41,064 nt of DNA, from NCBI GenBank assembly GCA_029242935.1, contig JAQWSX010000118.1, positions 1-41,064 on the forward strand, in the 5' to 3' direction. Positions within the stretch are counted from its first letter, which is position 1. Each line of letters begins with the position of its first letter. The notes beneath the pieces are model-generated. The model did no database searches, was not told where the DNA came from, and worked only from the letters and a program-made list of their open reading frames with translations. Source of the stretch: Akkermansiaceae bacterium. Its GTDB lineage: Bacteria > Verrucomicrobiota > Verrucomicrobiia > Verrucomicrobiales > Akkermansiaceae. The translations under genes and the position numbers were made by a program. This document shows positions 16,091 to 24,406 of this stretch, piece by piece.

Positions 16091-17455
16091 GTGAGGTTGT
16101 TTGACACTCTAACGCGTGAAGTCGTTCCCCTGAAGCCGGTTGATGGCAAGGTCTTCAGATTTTATTGCTGTGGCCCGACGGTATACGGTCCGGCTCACAT
16201 CGGTAATTTTCGAACTTTTGTAATACAGGACGTGATGCGGAGGGTCCTCGAGTTAGGTGGCGTGAAAACCAAGCATGTCCGCAACATAACGGACGTGGAC
16301 GATAAGACGATCCGTGATTCAGTGGGGGTGGGCATGGAATTGGCTGATTTCACTGCTCAATGGCGCGAGAGGTTTCACGCTGATTGCGAGTCCCTAAATT
16401 GCCTAAAGCCACACATCGAGCCGAGTGCGGTGGAGCATATTCCCGAGCAGGTTGCGATGATCGAAGAACTGGTGGAAAAGGGGCACGCTTATGCGTCGGA
16501 TGATGGTTCGGTGTATTTCAAAATCGCTTCATTTTCTGAATATGGAAAGTTATCGCGTCTCGATACACGTGAACTCGACTTGGGGAAAACCCAGAACGAG
16601 CGGGCTAATTCCGACGAATACGAAAAAGATAATATCGCTGATTTTGTTCTCTGGAAAAGTCGTCGTGACGAGGATGGTGACAACTATTGGGATAGCCCAT
16701 GGGGCGAAGGTCGGCCGGGGTGGCATCTCGAGTGCTCAGCGATGATTTTGAAATACCTCGGCAGGACATTCGACCTTCACAGCGGTGGGGAGGACTTGGT
16801 CTTTCCGCATCACGAGAACGAATTGGCGCAGTCCAAATGCTCGTGCGGCGGGGAATTTGCTCGGCATTGGTTTCACTCCACGCACCTATTGGTGAATGGT
16901 AAGAAAATGTCGAAATCGAGTGGGACTCTATACACCCTAGCCGATTTGGCTGACGAAGGTTGGTCGCCGATGGAGGTTCGTTATGTCCTGATTGGGGCGA
17001 ATTATCGGAAGCAGTTGAACTTTACGATGGAGTCTCTTCACGCTGCCCGCGAAGCTCTTGGGAGGTTGGCGAAAGCGGCTGACGGCCGAACAGCCCCCGG
17101 ATATCGCGAGTTAGCCAAGGGGGGGAGTCTGGGTGTTTTTTCCGGTGCTTTCGAGCGATTGAACGAGGATCTGAATACTGCCGCGGCCCTAGGCGAACTT
17201 TTTGGGAATCTCAAGACAGCGAGATCTCTGGAAGATTGGCGCGGATTCTTTACGGTCCTTGCCGCTCTTGGACTGACTTTGCCTGAACCCGAGGGAATCG
17301 AAGTCCCGGAGGAGATCGCCAAGCTTGCCGAGTGTCGATGGCAGGCACGTCAGGACAGGGACTGGGCTGCCTCGGATCGTTATCGTGACGAGTTGGCTAA
17401 GAATGGCTGGATGGTGAAGGACGGTCGCGAGGGCTACGAGGTCCTTCCGTTATGA
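16091..17455 (+). CDS. cysS: Cysteinyl-tRNA synthetase
   Basis: Class I aminoacyl-tRNA synthetase charging tRNA-Cys. I favour the GTG at 16091 (VRLFDTLTREVV) because CysS proteins begin close to the LFNTLTR motif; a TTG at 16043 in the same frame would add 16 atypical residues. Visible features with that start: zinc ligand Cys in CCGPTVYG (27), HIGH box HIGN at 36-39, LECSAM (zinc Cys about 215), HHENE (zinc His/Glu about 240-244), and KMSKS at 272-276. A C-terminal anticodon-binding region ends in RDWAASDRYRDELAKNGW. All features of a full CysS are present, so it is not an MshC-type ligase. Its stop overlaps the start of the SenB-like gene in an ATGA junction. Confidence 0.95.
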   Translation: MRLFDTLTREVVPLKPVDGKVFRFYCCGPTVYGPAHIGNFRTFVIQDVMRRVLELGGVKTKHVRNITDVDDKTIRDSVGVGMELADFTAQWRERFHADCESLNCLKPHIEPSAVEHIPEQVAMIEELVEKGHAYASDDGSVYFKIASFSEYGKLSRLDTRELDLGKTQNERANSDEYEKDNIADFVLWKSRRDEDGDNYWDSPWGEGRPGWHLECSAMILKYLGRTFDLHSGGEDLVFPHHENELAQSKCSCGGEFARHWFHSTHLLVNGKKMSKSSGTLYTLADLADEGWSPMEVRYVLIGANYRKQLNFTMESLHAAREALGRLAKAADGRTAPGYRELAKGGSLGVFSGAFERLNEDLNTAAALGELFGNLKTARSLEDWRGFFTVLAALGLTLPEPEGIEVPEEIAKLAECRWQARQDRDWAASDRYRDELAKNGWMVKDGREGYEVLPL

Positions 17456-18396
17456 AGGTTTGCGTAGCTTCTCCTTATCCACTGTCCGAACTGAAGGGAA
17501 ACTCGGTCACTACCGATCGAATTGTGATGATGCTGAAAGAAGGGGGCGTCGAGGCGAGAGGTTCGCATGGCAATGATGACGATCCCGCTGATGTTCTGAT
17601 TTCCCTCCATGCCGTTAAAGGTGCTCCGGCGATTTTTGATTTTAAGAAGAAGACCCCGAAAGGAAAAGTGATCACTTTGCTGACGGGCACGGATATCTAT
17701 CAGGGACTCCCGGAGGGTTCTCAAATTGGTCACGACGCCCTGCAAGCGGCGGATCGGATCGTTGTGCCACAAGAGGCAGCGATTCTAAGGCTTCCCGAGG
17801 AGGTGCGTGAAAAAACGGTGGTGATCCGTTCAAGTCTCGATCCGATTTCGATCAAAGCCTCGCCAAGCCAATCGCCGTTTGTGATCTCGGTAGTGGGCCA
17901 TCTGCGGCCCGTAAAACGACCATTTTTGACGATTGAAACTGTAGCTCAGCACCCGGAGTGGTGTGATGTCGAAGTTTGGCAAATCGGACAGGCTCTAGAT
18001 GAGGAGTCCCGCAAAACAATGGAGGACTGGGCGCAAAAAGACGAAAGGTATCGTTGGTTTGGGGGAGTGCCGAGGGAGGATTCGCTGGCGCTGTGTGCCA
18101 AAAGTTCACTAACCATAAATAGCTCAACTCTGGAAGGAGGAGCCAATGCAGTTCTGGAGGCGATGACGATGGGTGTTCCGGTTTTGGCCAGTAGGATTGA
18201 AGGAAACGTGGGCCTTTTGGGAGATGATTATCCAGGTTACTTCCAAGAAGGGGAAATGGGTGAAGCTCTACACAGTATAATGGACCAACGGGTAGATCTT
18301 GAAGAGTGGAGCCGTCTGTTAGATCATCGAGTCCTATTGTTTTCTCGGGAGAGAGAATCAAACTCGTGGCTTGAATTGTTAACAGAACTAAAGTAA
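17452..18396 (+). CDS. senB: SenB-family glycosyltransferase (selenosugar-synthase-like)
   Basis: A 314-residue GT-B glycosyltransferase whose motifs match, from memory, the SenB family (TIGR04348). Its studied members join selenophosphate to UDP-GlcNAc to form a selenosugar in selenoneine synthesis. Visible family blocks are KGNSVT (15-20), ISLHAVKGAPAI near 50-61, LTGTDIY (77-83), GHLRPVKRP (149-157), YRWFGGVPRE (200-209), EGGANAVLEA (228-237), and ASRIEGNVGLLGDDYPGY (246-263). It starts inside the cysS stop codon and is followed 13 bases later by a hexosamine-kinase-like gene. The usual partners senA (EgtB-like) and senC (SelD-like) are not in the window. Family assignment is fairly secure; selenium use is uncertain, and a sulfur sugar or ordinary glycoside is possible. 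Confidence 0.78.
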   Translation: MKVCVASPYPLSELKGNSVTTDRIVMMLKEGGVEARGSHGNDDDPADVLISLHAVKGAPAIFDFKKKTPKGKVITLLTGTDIYQGLPEGSQIGHDALQAADRIVVPQEAAILRLPEEVREKTVVIRSSLDPISIKASPSQSPFVISVVGHLRPVKRPFLTIETVAQHPEWCDVEVWQIGQALDEESRKTMEDWAQKDERYRWFGGVPREDSLALCAKSSLTINSSTLEGGANAVLEAMTMGVPVLASRIEGNVGLLGDDYPGYFQEGEMGEALHSIMDQRVDLEEWSRLLDHRVLLFSRERESNSWLELLTELK

Positions 18397-18409
18397 ATTG
18401 GGGCACCCA

Positions 18410-19525
18410 ATGAAGACTCGAGAAGATGATATTGCCGGAATTGGTAGCCAATTTGCAATCGATGGAACCTTTATCGATGGTGAGGAGGTTCAAAGTGGTC
18501 ATATCAACACGACCTATCTAGCCGCTTATCGGAATGAGGACGGGGGAATCCGGCGATATATTTTTCAGCGAATTAACGAGAATGTTTTTCCAAAACCTCT
18601 AGTGGTGATGAAAAACATCGCGCGGGTGACCAATCATATCAATCGGAAGGTATTTCGCAAAAAACGGGATTTTGGTGGCCAGACTCTTAATCTTTATCCT
18701 GGGAGAGATGGCAAAAACTGTGTTTCCGGCATTTCTGGAGGAATCTGGCGCTGTTATAATTTTATCGAGGGATGCAGGACTTACGACGTGGTGGAAAATT
18801 CCCGCCAAGCCTATCAGGCGGCTAAGGCCTTCGGGGCATTTCAGGATCTCGTGAGTGATCTTCCGATCGAAAAGGTGGAGGTCACCATTCCGGGCTTTCA
18901 CAATACTCCTGAACGATATGCCCGGCTGATGGTAGCGATTAAAAATGATTCCTGCGATCGGGTTAAGGATGTTCAGCAGGAGATCGATTTTATTACCTCA
19001 AGAGAGTCGATTACCGGAGTGCTTTTGGAGCATCTTGCAGCTGGACGTTTAATCGAGAGGGTAACGCACAATGACACCAAACTTAATAATGTCATGATCG
19101 ATGAGGAGACTGATGAGGCGGTTTGTGTGATTGATTTGGATACGGTGATGCCGGGACTCGCTCTTTACGATTTTGGAGATTTGATCCGGGGCGCTACGAG
19201 TCCTGTCGCCGAGGATGAGCCTGATGCTTCCAAAGTTGAGATGCGACTCCCTATGTTTGAGGCAATTGTCGAAGGCTACCTCGAGACCGCCGCGAGTTTT
19301 CTCACTCCGTTGGAGATCGATCTGCTTCCTTTTTCAGCTAAATTGATCTCACTAGAGACGGGAATCCGTTTTTTGACTGACCATCTGGAAGGAGACAAGT
19401 ACTTCAAGATTCATCGTGATAATCATAATTTGGATCGATGCCGAACTCAGCTCGCTTTGGTGAAATCGATCGAGGATCAGGAGAGGAAAATGCTAGACTT
19501 CGTTAAGAAGTGGCATCGTGCGTGA
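18410..19525 (+). CDS. nahK: N-acetylhexosamine 1-kinase-like phosphotransferase
   Basis: A 371-residue aminoglycoside-phosphotransferase-fold kinase resembling bifidobacterial NahK, which phosphorylates GlcNAc or GalNAc at C-1. Matching blocks are GIGSQFAIDG (10-19), GHINTTYL (30-37), YIFQRINENVFP (50-61), WRCYNFIE (113-120), FGAFQ (141-145), VTHNDTKLNN (218-227, with the catalytic Asp), IDLDTVMPGLALYDFGD (241-257, with the metal-binding Asp), and LETGIRFLTDHLEGD near the C-terminus. The ATG at 18410 is preferred over the in-frame TTG at 18398. It follows the SenB-like gene by 13 bases. Hexose-1-phosphate made here could feed a UDP-sugar used by that enzyme; this is inference from proximity. 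Other small-molecule kinases share the fold. Confidence 0.8.
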   Translation: MKTREDDIAGIGSQFAIDGTFIDGEEVQSGHINTTYLAAYRNEDGGIRRYIFQRINENVFPKPLVVMKNIARVTNHINRKVFRKKRDFGGQTLNLYPGRDGKNCVSGISGGIWRCYNFIEGCRTYDVVENSRQAYQAAKAFGAFQDLVSDLPIEKVEVTIPGFHNTPERYARLMVAIKNDSCDRVKDVQQEIDFITSRESITGVLLEHLAAGRLIERVTHNDTKLNNVMIDEETDEAVCVIDLDTVMPGLALYDFGDLIRGATSPVAEDEPDASKVEMRLPMFEAIVEGYLETAASFLTPLEIDLLPFSAKLISLETGIRFLTDHLEGDKYFKIHRDNHNLDRCRTQLALVKSIEDQERKMLDFVKKWHRA

Positions 19526-19568
19526 ATTGAGTCTTGGGTTTTTCACTCTGGGCGCTTAGCAATTCGAT

Positions 19569-20048
19569 ATGTTTAGCGTCACCGATTTGAGCAAGGAACA
19601 AGTTGAAATGGTTAAGGACTGGGTTGCCGAGGGCGCTCAGATGGCGGATGTTCAAAAGCGGCTGAAGGATGACCTCGGCTTTAATGCAACCTACATGGAC
19701 ACGCGATTTCTTTCTCTAGATCTGGCGCTCGATTTCCAAGTCGATGAAGAGGAGCCTGAAGGGCTTACTCCAGATGTCGTCGAAACTCCACAGGTTCAGA
19801 AGGAAGCAAATCTTGACCCATCAAAGTCAACTGGAGAAAGCGTTTCAGCTACGCTTGATCAAGTTGCACGCCCAGGCTCAATGGTCAGCGGCACGGTCAC
19901 TTTTAGTGACGGAATGAAAGGTCTGTGGCTCATCGATGAAATGGGCCGTCCATCGATCGATCCGGATCAGCCAGGTTACGAACCTTCTGAAGCAGACCTA
20001 GTGAGCTTCCAAGAGGAGTTGAAGAGGCTGCTCGACGGTCAGATGTAA
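19569..20048 (+). CDS. Conserved-looking protein of unknown function (159 aa)
   Basis: I do not recognise a named family. Residues 1-55 form a compact helical region (LSKEQVEMVKDWVAEGAQMADVQ, then KRLKDDLGF...TYMDTRFLSLDL) that reads like a small helix-turn-helix-type or adaptor fold, but no defined DNA-binding motif is claimed. Residues 56-100 are acidic and low in complexity, probably disordered. The C-terminal part (GSMVSGTVTFSDGMKGLWLIDEMGR, then a segment ending in FQEELKRLL) is glycine-marked beta sequence followed by a helix and looks structured. There is no signal peptide or membrane segment. It lies 43 bases after the NahK-like gene, so it could be the fourth gene of that transcript. 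It converges on the sigma factor. Confidence 0.7.
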   Translation: MFSVTDLSKEQVEMVKDWVAEGAQMADVQKRLKDDLGFNATYMDTRFLSLDLALDFQVDEEEPEGLTPDVVETPQVQKEANLDPSKSTGESVSATLDQVARPGSMVSGTVTFSDGMKGLWLIDEMGRPSIDPDQPGYEPSEADLVSFQEELKRLLDGQM

Positions 20049-20057
20049 AAGTATGAC

Positions 20058-20915
20058 CTAGACTAGTGACTTCCGAAGTTTAGGAGGCGCGATTGCGTTC
20101 TTTTTGGTGAGAGCTTTTTGCATCTTGTTGAGCGCGACATTTTGAATCTGTCGGATGCGTTCCCGGCTGACTCCGAAGTTTCTTCCAATTTCTTCAAGGG
20201 TAAGGACTCTTTTGCCGTTGAGCCCAAACCGAGAGCCAATAATTTCAGTTTCCCTCTCGTTAAGGGTGTCAAGAACGACGTCGAGCTCATCGAGTCCATT
20301 TTTGTGACTCAGTGCTTCAAGGGGATTGATGGCATGGTCGTCAGCTAATATTTCTCCGAAACTCGCGGTGCTGTCATCATGTGTGGACTCATCCATGGAG
20401 CGGTTTTGTTTGGATGCTTGCAGGAGCAAGGCGAGCTTTTCTCGTGGAATACCTAGTTCTTCTGAGAGCTCAGAATCTGTTGGTTCCCGACCAAGATCCT
20501 CGGCCAGAAGGGCTGAAATTCGGCGGACTCTTGCGAGTTTATCGACAAGATGTATCGGAAGACGGACCGTCTTTCCTTGGTTGGCGAGGGCCCGCTTAAT
20601 CGATTGTTTGATCCACCAGGCCGCGTAGGTGCTGAGTTTCCCTCCTTTGTTAGGGTCAAATTTTTCGACGGCACGAATCAGCCCAATATTACCCTCAGAG
20701 ATGAGGTCGACTAGAGGGACTCCGTAATTGGTATAGTCTTTAGCGATCTTTACAACGAGACGAAGGTTAGACTCAATCATTCTAGCTCGCGCTCGTTCGT
20801 CGCCTTTCGCAATACGGGCAGCGAGTTCGATCTCCTCCATGGGAGTTAGAAGCTTGGTCTTTGCGATTTCCCGCATGTAAACTGTGATGCTACTATTTGT
20901 GTCTGAGCTTGTCAT
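20058..20915 (-). CDS. RNA polymerase sigma-70 family factor, RpoD-like without region 1.1
   Basis: A 285-residue group 1/2-type sigma factor. Region 1.2 is ITVYMREIAKTKLLTPMEEIELA. Region 2 contains NLRLVVKIAKDY, LVDLISEGNIGLIRAVEKFD, and the -10-recognition and melting segment LSTYAAWWIKQSIKRAL. Region 3 is LPIHLVDKLARVRR and following. Region 4 ends in LTLEEIGRNFGVSRERIRQIQNVALNKM, the -35 recognition helix-turn-helix. The lack of region 1.1 and of the long non-conserved region suggests an alternative (RpoS/HrdB-like) or compact sigma. No anti-sigma gene is adjacent. Its promoter must lie in the roughly 500-base region to its right. Confidence 0.94.
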   Translation of the reverse strand: MTSSDTNSSITVYMREIAKTKLLTPMEEIELAARIAKGDERARARMIESNLRLVVKIAKDYTNYGVPLVDLISEGNIGLIRAVEKFDPNKGGKLSTYAAWWIKQSIKRALANQGKTVRLPIHLVDKLARVRRISALLAEDLGREPTDSELSEELGIPREKLALLLQASKQNRSMDESTHDDSTASFGEILADDHAINPLEALSHKNGLDELDVVLDTLNERETEIIGSRFGLNGKRVLTLEEIGRNFGVSRERIRQIQNVALNKMQKALTKKNAIAPPKLRKSLV

Positions 20916-21414
20916 AGTTGAAGGGTGGGATGCTAGAAGTATGCCAACATGCGGTGACGTAGTAACGAATACCTACGATTCAGGAAAGATTGAGATTTCT
21001 GTGCACTTTCAAGCTGTATCTCAAGGAAAACTGAGAACTCTACGATCATTTTTCTCTTGATGGTGAACCAAAACTTGAGCGCGGATGCGACAAAATGTCA
21101 CCCTAAAATGAGCGGATTGACGACAAAATAGCGCGCTAAAAACCGTTAAACAATTGGGGGGGGAAGCAATTGAGACTGCAGAACGGCGAAGAAGAGAAAC
21201 CCTACCGAAAGGTAAATTGAACTCAGACTTAGAAGAGCCCGTGTTTTTGAGAGATTGCAAATGTCCCTACTCGCAATGCTGCTAGGTCTGATAGAAGAGA
21301 AGGAGTTAAAAGCGTGGCCTCCTCCCACGTTCATCAATCAGTAATCTGATGGATGCTTTGCGCCCTGCATGCACTTGTCTGATCCGGGGGGCATAGATTA
21401 TTAATCATCGCGGT
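20916..21414. other. Long intergenic stretch upstream of the sigma gene
   Basis: About 500 bases with no gene I can support. It must carry the leader and promoter of the sigma factor. Features seen: an 8-base G run (21157-21164), flanked by two CAATTG hexamers; the palindrome TGCATGCA in 21361-21380; and a short hairpin ATCAG-TAAT-CTGAT near 21340. On the minus strand an open frame 21146-21337 (63 codons) would encode one hydrophobic helix (SLSSIYLSVGFLFFAVLQ) and ends just after the C8 tract, but it has no start signal or known relative. No terminator, tRNA or riboswitch was recognised. Confidence 0.5.
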
Positions 21415-22566
21415 TTATGGCCTGTAAGCTCCCATGGAAGGGGCTTCCAGATTTATCTCCGGACCAAAATACCGCAGAAGAACGAGAGGTCCGGTTGCGC
21501 TGGTGTTTTCAAACGTGATTCCAGCTGGAGCGGCGCACTCGGTTGCAAAGAATTCGTCTTCGGAAAGTTCGTTGAACCGCAGAAGCTTCGGACAATTGAG
21601 CTTCAGATTATTTACTTTACCTTCACCCTGAACCACGATTGCCGAATAAGAACCGTTATCGGTGATTGTTGCTTTGTCGCCGGGTTCAACGGTCAATTCT
21701 TTTGCCGTGAAGTATTGGAAGTTATCGACCTTACCATAAACAATCCAACGATCATGGAAGCCGTCACCTTGACTGGCGGTGACAGGTTCGAGGTAGTGAT
21801 TGCCCTTGAAGTTTGGAGCGAGATTTTTTTCCCAGTCAAGTTGGTCGATGATGAAGTCGATATCCCGATGCTTATTGTCTGGCATGTCCTTTACAAGAAG
21901 TGTCCAAGGGGCTTCACGACCTTCTACAAGGTTTTGATGCATCCCGAAAACATCGGAACCCCACTGAGGTTCGTAAGTGCAGAGAGAGCTCGGAGCATGC
22001 AAGGATCAATCAGACAACCAGTTCCGGTTTGTAGTTTGTAGGCTTTCGAAAGCTCAAGAATTTTGTTGTCGCCCTTATCCCAGTTGGCAACGCAGTCGTA
22101 AACCTGCTGTCGGGTCGTTTCCGGTTCCAGGCCCATAAAGGTGTATGGGAAATTGTTTCCAACATTGTTGTGCTGGGGCGGGAAGTAGTAGGACTCTGGT
22201 TTTCCTTCCTGATTCACAAGGGCTGCTTGTTCGGCACTTTGGAGCATGTGATGGGGATCGTCCCCATGTTGTCGAAAAATTTAGAGTAAACTGGCCATTT
22301 GCCATATTTGTCCCAGATGGCCCTACCGATAATGTCCGCGCCACATGCCATAATGGCATCAAGAAGGGTGAAACGTTCCTTACCCACACGACATATGAAA
22401 GGCCTTCATCCTCCGCACGCCTTCGTTGGCGGTGACGGTTGTCGAACCAAACCAGCGCTCATCAATGCCTCCGCGACTCAGACCGTAAGCATAGGTATCA
22501 TCCGGGTGCAGTTTGATCCGAAGTCCCGGTTGGAGGAATGAACGAGGAACCCACAGGCCCGATGCA
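21415..22566 (-). pseudogene. Broken cupin / phosphomannose-isomerase-like gene (four frameshifts)
   Basis: Joined across frames, the sequence encodes roughly 380 residues of one protein that resembles, from memory, a cupin/mannose-6-phosphate-isomerase-like family. Segments in order: LWVPRSFLQPGLRIKLHPDD and RGGIDERWFGSTT (frame 1), EDEGLSYVV (frame 2), GKERFTLLDAI with WPVYSKFFDNMGTIP (frame 3), SAEQAALVNQEGKPESYYFPP with NFPYTFMGLEP (frame 4), then HAPSSLCTYEPQWGSDVFGM to the C-terminus (frame 5). Breaks lie near 22413-22418, 22382-22386, 22251-22256 and 21998-22008. Each can be repaired by adding one base. The 5' end lacks an in-frame ATG, GTG or TTG after the FHA stop. Protein sequence between breaks is intact, so the damage is recent or a sequencing artefact. 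Confidence 0.8.
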
Positions 22567-22572
22567 GAGAAG

Positions 22573-23238
22573 TTACTCAGCTTCTTCTTTTGACTCTTCC
22601 TCGGATGAAAGAGCAGGACGTCCGTCTCTAATATCGGAAAGAAGTGAGAAATCACCTTTCCGTCCGGCGTCACGCTGTTTTCCGGAATAACTGTGATCAA
22701 GTCCGGCATAGAATGCCGCTATTCCGCAGACAAACAAGGCGATGCCATACAAGCCTCCGCTGCCCTGATTGGTTGAAGCGAGAACCGCAGGAGGGAATGG
22801 GGTAGCTGGTTGGCGAGGTGATGTGACCACGTTTGCCTTGGATTTTTTCTTTGGCCTAGATTTCTCTTCGGGCTCTTCAGCCGCTTCCTCGGAAGTTTTG
22901 GCGTGAGGGACAAAGTCTTCGTCGTCAATCTCATCGAGCTCATCGTCGCTGAGAGTGTATTCAAATTTGACGTCGCCGACTTTGACTTCGCTGTCATTAC
23001 GGAGGTCGATTACAGCCATTTCATCGTCACCAAGGCTAATTCCGTTGGTTGAATGACGGTCGCGAAGAATATATCCACCATCGATCCGCTCCATTGTGCA
23101 GTGGAGAGATGAGACAGATGGACAAGCGATTGTGATATCATTATCTTCGCTGCGGCCAATTGAGACTTTTTTAGTGTCAAGTTGGAAACGATAGGGCTGG
23201 GGACTCTTTCCGGAGATGGTGATTGCGACGCGAGGCAT
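22573..23238 (-). CDS. FHA-domain protein with one membrane segment
   Basis: A 221-residue protein with an N-terminal forkhead-associated domain (about residues 5-95), which binds phosphothreonine peptides. The phosphopeptide-binding residues are in SIGRSEDNDITI and SSLHCTMERIDGGYILRDRHSTNG, the canonical GR...SxxH...N pattern (here SSLHC and STNG). An acidic, then Lys/Pro-rich disordered linker follows (about 95-155). A hydrophobic helix (GLYGIALFVCGIAAFYAGL) lies at about 162-180, with an acidic tail after it. The ATG at 23238 (MPRVAITISG) is preferred over the frame's upstream extension. It is divergent from the iron ABC operon; the cupin pseudogene follows at once on the same strand. No Ser/Thr kinase gene is in the window. 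Confidence 0.87.
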   Translation of the reverse strand: MPRVAITISGKSPQPYRFQLDTKKVSIGRSEDNDITIACPSVSSLHCTMERIDGGYILRDRHSTNGISLGDDEMAVIDLRNDSEVKVGDVKFEYTLSDDELDEIDDEDFVPHAKTSEEAAEEPEEKSRPKKKSKANVVTSPRQPATPFPPAVLASTNQGSGGLYGIALFVCGIAAFYAGLDHSYSGKQRDAGRKGDFSLLSDIRDGRPALSSEEESKEEAE

Positions 23239-23350
23239 ATTTTTTGCAGCTTGTTTACGAAACTTGACCACACCGGATGGCGGTTGGCGATAAGAAAACT
23301 ACATTGGGTTGGACTTGCCTTTTTCGAGAGAAATTAAAGCATGTCTATCT

Positions 23351-24406
23351 ATGGAAGAAATCCGCGCCGCTGGAATAACAAAGCAATTTGGCGATGTAAC
23401 CGCGCTCAATAACGTTTCGCTCGAAATTGCCCCCGGAGAGCTCTTTTTTCTTTTGGGAGGAAGCGGATGTGGCAAAACGACTCTGCTACGCTGTATCGCG
23501 GGCCTCGAGGCTCCGACCAAAGGAAAAATCTTCTTTGGAGAGCGAGATGTTACAGCATTGCCCACTCACAAACGAGAGGCTGCCATGGTTTTCCAATCTT
23601 ATGCGCTTTGGCCGCACATGACAGTAGGGCAAAATATTGCCTTTGGACTTGAGGAACGAAAGGTCGATAAAAAGGATATTCAGTGTCGGGTCGAGGAGGC
23701 TCTCGCTATGGTCAAGCTAGAGGGCTTTGCGAAGCGGGGACTTGATCAAATGTCCGGAGGTCAGCAGCAACGAGTTTCTCTCGCTCGAGCCCTCGTAGTT
23801 CGGCCAAAGTGTCTGCTTCTTGACGAACCGCTCTCAAATCTTGATGCGCAGTTAAGATTGGAAATGCGGTCCGAAATTCGGCGCATCGTCAAAGAAAACG
23901 ACCTGACTGGAGTTTATGTCACACACGATCAAGCCGAGGCACTTTCGATGGCCGACCGAATGGCGGTGATGGATCAAGGTGTTGTTGTTCAGGTAGGCCC
24001 GCCCGAAGAAATATATAGGCAACCGGTCTCGAGCTACGTGGCTGGGTTTATTGGTGAGACTAATCTTTTGAAGGGGACGGCAAATGAAAACAATTTGGTG
24101 AATACCGCAACGGCAACTCTAACTGCAACTCCGAGTGTGACTGATTGGGATCCCGCACCTGGAGTAGAAGTTATCCTTTCGATCCGGCCCGAAGCAGTAA
24201 AGATTGTTAATTCAACTCAAGCAGATTTGAGTGGTAAAATCATTGAGCGGATTTATTTGGGAAGCATCATTCAGTACACAGTTGAACTGGGGGATGGTTC
24301 GGTGATGCAGGTGACCGAGCAAAACCCGAAGATTATTCGTTCTCCGGGAGAGGAACTGGTGGGTCTGCAGTTTTCCGGTCAAGATGTGACACTTTTAGCG
24401 CGATGA
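23351..24406 (+). CDS. ABC transporter ATPase, ferric iron/polyamine (FbpC/PotA) type
   Basis: Energising subunit of an importer, 351 residues. Walker A is GGSGCGKT near residue 36. The Q-loop is VFQSYALWPHMTVGQNI, the signature MSGGQQQRVSLARALV, and Walker B with D-loop CLLLDEPLSNLDAQLR. The H-loop is YVTHDQAEAL, and a C-terminal TOBE regulatory domain (about 240-351) contains LSIRPEAVKI. The start is the ATG at 23351 (MEEIRAAGITKQFG). Its stop overlaps the start of the binding-protein gene by 4 bases, making a three-gene coupled operon. Similarity to FbpC/AfuC suggests ferric iron, but spermidine, phosphonate or sulfate relatives exist. Confidence 0.92.
   Translation: MEEIRAAGITKQFGDVTALNNVSLEIAPGELFFLLGGSGCGKTTLLRCIAGLEAPTKGKIFFGERDVTALPTHKREAAMVFQSYALWPHMTVGQNIAFGLEERKVDKKDIQCRVEEALAMVKLEGFAKRGLDQMSGGQQQRVSLARALVVRPKCLLLDEPLSNLDAQLRLEMRSEIRRIVKENDLTGVYVTHDQAEALSMADRMAVMDQGVVVQVGPPEEIYRQPVSSYVAGFIGETNLLKGTANENNLVNTATATLTATPSVTDWDPAPGVEVILSIRPEAVKIVNSTQADLSGKIIERIYLGSIIQYTVELGDGSVMQVTEQNPKIIRSPGEELVGLQFSGQDVTLLAR

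Noticed and set aside
16091-17455. MshC-like cysteine ligase instead of CysS
   Set aside because: The protein has the complete C-terminal anticodon-binding region and both zinc-ligand motifs in canonical spacing, as in true CysS.
21021-21260. A minus-strand frame upstream of the sigma gene
   Set aside because: It has no start signal, no recognisable motif and low-complexity composition; it most likely is leader sequence.
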